Source: Spirochaetota bacterium (GTDB lineage: Bacteria > Spirochaetota > Spirochaetia > DSM-27196 > PWMO01). From it: a stretch of DNA of 6,985 nt. Positions within the stretch are counted from its first letter, which is position 1. Each line of letters starts with the position of its first letter. The notes beneath the pieces are model-generated. The model saw only the letters and a program-made list of their open reading frames with translations, was not told where the DNA came from and did not search any database. The DNA lies in NCBI GenBank assembly GCA_009908925.1, contig JAAAOH010000303.1, forward strand, positions 1 to 6,985, given 5' to 3'. A program made the translations under genes and the position numbers. Shown here in pieces: positions 5,692 through 6,985 of the stretch.

Positions 5692-6617
5692 TACTGTCCG
5701 TTCCCTCCGGCCTGATACATATCGTGCTCTCGCATATATTCCACGAGCCGCCGTCGAAACTCCTGCTTCCCCCAGAACTCCCGCGGCGCGAGCAGCCGCT
5801 CCTCGCCGGTGTCACTCGTGATCCGCATCACTACTGTCTCGCGCGGCAGCAGCTCGAGGGCCGCCGCAACGTTTCGAAGGTGTTCTTCGGGCCCCGGCAC
5901 CTCGAACTCCCCCCGACGATACTCGTCGGCAAGCGGGGTGCCCTCGACCACGTGCATATTGTGGATCTTGATTCCGTCTATCCGGCGCTCGGCAAGAAAC
6001 CGCACCGTCTCCTGAATTTTCTCGGGACCCTCCCCGGGCAATCCGAAGATAACGTGGGCCGCCACCTTGACTCCCGCCGCGCGCAGATGCGACAGAGCAG
6101 CATCGAAGGCCGCCACGTCGTGCCCCCGGCCCACGCGGCGAAGCGTCTCGTCGTGTGCCGACTGAAGCCCGAGCTCCACCCAGACGTCGCTCAGCCCATC
6201 GCGGTAGGAGCCGAGGAGCTCCGCGTTCTCCGCATCCACGCAGTCGGGGCGGGTGGAGACGATGAGCTCCCGGAAGGGCATCGTCGCGAGGCCGGCGTCG
6301 TATATCTCCCGCAGCCTCTCGGCCGGCGCATAGGTACTCGAGAAGGCCTGAAAGTAGAGGATGAACTGCGAGGCTCCGTAGCGCCGGGAAAGCGCCTCCC
6401 GTGAGCGTTCGATCTGGCCTGCAAGATCGGCCGCGTCGTAGTCGGCGATGTAGGCCGCCCGCGAGCCGCTCTCATCGCAGAACCTGCACCCGCCCCGGCT
6501 TCGGTCGGGCCCGCGATTGGGACAGGAGAAACCCGCGTCGACGCCGATGCGATAGGTGCGCTCTCCGTACCGTTCACGGAGGTAGGTGCTATAGGCGTTA
6601 AACGGGAACTTCGTCAC
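5691..6617 (-). CDS. Radical SAM protein, YhcC/TIGR01212-like, 308 aa from a GTG start
   Basis: This is a radical S-adenosylmethionine enzyme. Numbered from the chosen start, Cys32, Cys44 and Cys47 (C-x11-C-x2-C within SCPNRGP...GGCRFCD) would bind the 4Fe-4S cluster. The spacing is that of the YhcC family and not the classic C-x3-C-x2-C. Other family landmarks are the N-terminal FNAYSTYLRERYGERTYRIGVDAGFSCPNR run, VWVELGLQSAHDETLRRVGRGHD, AHVIFGLPGE and IKIHNMHVVEGTPLA. The length matches the usual 300-320 residues. The reaction is not established to my knowledge; links to tRNA or thiolation chemistry are only suggestions. I prefer the GTG at 6615-6617 (VTKFPFN...) over the ATG at 6656. The extra 13 residues are not family-like, and they would place the TATACT promoter element inside the coding region. 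It is the first gene of the minus-strand block and divergent from the dehydrogenase. Confidence 0.9.
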   Translation of the reverse strand: MTKFPFNAYSTYLRERYGERTYRIGVDAGFSCPNRGPDRSRGGCRFCDESGSRAAYIADYDAADLAGQIERSREALSRRYGASQFILYFQAFSSTYAPAERLREIYDAGLATMPFRELIVSTRPDCVDAENAELLGSYRDGLSDVWVELGLQSAHDETLRRVGRGHDVAAFDAALSHLRAAGVKVAAHVIFGLPGEGPEKIQETVRFLAERRIDGIKIHNMHVVEGTPLADEYRRGEFEVPGPEEHLRNVAAALELLPRETVVMRITSDTGEERLLAPREFWGKQEFRRRLVEYMREHDMYQAGGNGQ

Positions 6618-6625
6618 AATGAATG

Positions 6626-6634
6626 AGTATAGCA
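6626..6634 (-). promoter_or_regulatory. Extended -10 promoter candidate for the radical SAM gene, near-leaderless
   Basis: On the minus strand TGCTATACT is an extended -10: TGn at 6632-6634, then TATACT at 6626-6631 with five of six consensus bases. It ends 8 nt before the GTG start, so the mRNA would begin zero to two bases from the start codon. No good -35 is seen; TTGCAG lies at a poor 19-nt spacing. No Shine-Dalgarno is present. Confidence 0.5.
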
Positions 6635-6669
6635 CAGAAGGCGGGCCCAACTGCAAACCGAGGCGCGCC

Positions 6670-6677
6670 GGAAGGAG
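6670..6677 (+). promoter_or_regulatory. Strong Shine-Dalgarno of the dehydrogenase gene
   Basis: GGAAGGAG ends 7 nt before the ATG at 6685, which fixes the start of the right-edge gene. The 67-bp spacer to the divergent radical SAM start holds no convincing plus-strand promoter. A TATAGC at 6628-6633 overlaps the minus-strand -10 but lacks a -35. Confidence 0.8.
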
Positions 6678-6684
6678 CCTCTCA

Positions 6685-6985
6685 ATGAAAGTCGTCGTGA
6701 CCAGAAAGCTGCCATTCGACGTGCGGGAGTACTTCTCGGATGTCGATCTCTTCTACCATGAATCGGACGAGCCCATCCCCCGCGACGTGCTCGAGCGTGA
6801 GGTCGCGGATGCCGACGGCCTCGTACCCCTGCTCGCCGATCCGGTGGACCGCAGCCTCATCGAGGCCGCGCCGAAGCTCAGGGTGATCGGAAACTACGCG
6901 GTCGGCTACAACAACGTGGACCTCGATGCCGCCCGCGAGCGCGACATTCGCGTGTGCAACACCCCCCACGTGCTCACCGAAGGCA
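6685..6985 (+). CDS. D-isomer-specific 2-hydroxyacid dehydrogenase (glyoxylate/hydroxypyruvate reductase type), 3'-truncated
   Basis: This is the first 100 residues of an NAD(P)H-dependent 2-hydroxyacid dehydrogenase, interrupted by the window end. It opens MKVVVTRKLP, and the substrate-domain helix and strand pattern leads to ADADGLVPLLADPVDRSLIEAAPKLRVI. The family signature then follows: GNYAVGYNNVDLDAA, then RDIRVCNTPHVLTE. This run is characteristic of the catalytic-domain-to-Rossmann junction in glyoxylate reductases such as GyaR. The NAD-binding GxGxxG loop and the catalytic Arg, Glu and His are beyond the edge, so substrate and cofactor preference cannot be judged. The likely role is reduction of glyoxylate or hydroxypyruvate (to glycolate or D-glycerate), but other 2-ketoacids remain possible. 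The start is supported by a strong Shine-Dalgarno. An opposite-strand open frame over 6682-6969 is a shadow of this gene. Confidence 0.88.
   Translation, partial: MKVVVTRKLPFDVREYFSDVDLFYHESDEPIPRDVLEREVADADGLVPLLADPVDRSLIEAAPKLRVIGNYAVGYNNVDLDAARERDIRVCNTPHVLTEG

Noticed and set aside
4740..5715. Overlapping plus-strand open frames opposite the lipoprotein and 166-residue genes
   Set aside because: The minus-strand genes have a lipobox, consensus Shine-Dalgarno sequences and a TAATG junction; the plus-strand translations are shadow-like.
5661..6404. A 247-codon plus-strand open frame opposite the radical SAM gene
   Set aside because: The opposite strand encodes clear radical SAM motifs and the plus-strand product shows none.
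6682..6969. Minus-strand open frame at the right edge
   Set aside because: It mirrors the 2-hydroxyacid dehydrogenase, which has a strong Shine-Dalgarno and family signature on the plus strand.
1..6985. CRISPR array, tRNA or rRNA gene, IS element, integrase, toxin-antitoxin pair
   Set aside because: I looked for regular repeats, cloverleaf-like arms, transposase motifs and small overlapping gene pairs on both strands and found none.

Overview
The window is a compact, GC-rich (about 60% by eye) bacterial chromosome segment. It holds eight protein genes, two of them cut by the window ends. I see no tRNA, rRNA, CRISPR array, IS element or long repeat, and no gene-free stretch above about 120 bases. 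The best taxonomic hint is a 533-residue cytoplasmic helical protein that looks like the spirochaete family DUF5312, next to a small helical protein and a lipoprotein that I also cannot assign. A free-living, high-GC spirochaete is my best guess; this is inference.

Left part (1-2595): a 5'-truncated beta-class DNA methyltransferase (+) converges on a 377-residue GNAT-type acyltransferase (-), and their ends overlap by 19 bp. The GNAT gene is divergent from an O6-methylguanine-DNA methyltransferase gene (+) across a 120-bp AT-richer spacer with a promoter candidate facing each way.

Middle (2596-2667): a 72-bp convergent spacer is almost filled by a long GC-rich imperfect hairpin, probably a shared 3' end for the DNA-repair gene (+) and the DUF5312-like gene (-).

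Right part (2668-6985): a minus-strand block reads, in transcription order, YhcC-type radical SAM protein, 166-residue helical protein, lipoprotein, DUF5312-like protein. The first pair is translationally coupled (TAATG). The lipoprotein and DUF5312-like genes each have a promoter candidate of their own. The radical SAM gene is divergent from a D-2-hydroxyacid dehydrogenase gene (+) that runs off the right edge.

The most interesting signals are three. Three of the minus-strand genes (GNAT, DUF5312-like, YhcC-like) have a -10-like hexamer only 6-8 nt before the start codon and no Shine-Dalgarno, which suggests leaderless mRNAs. The other right-hand genes have strong Shine-Dalgarno sequences. 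Second is the hairpin between the convergent genes. Third is the uncharacterised trio of helical protein, lipoprotein and DUF5312-like protein. I see no clear defence system, mobile system or other exotic machinery.
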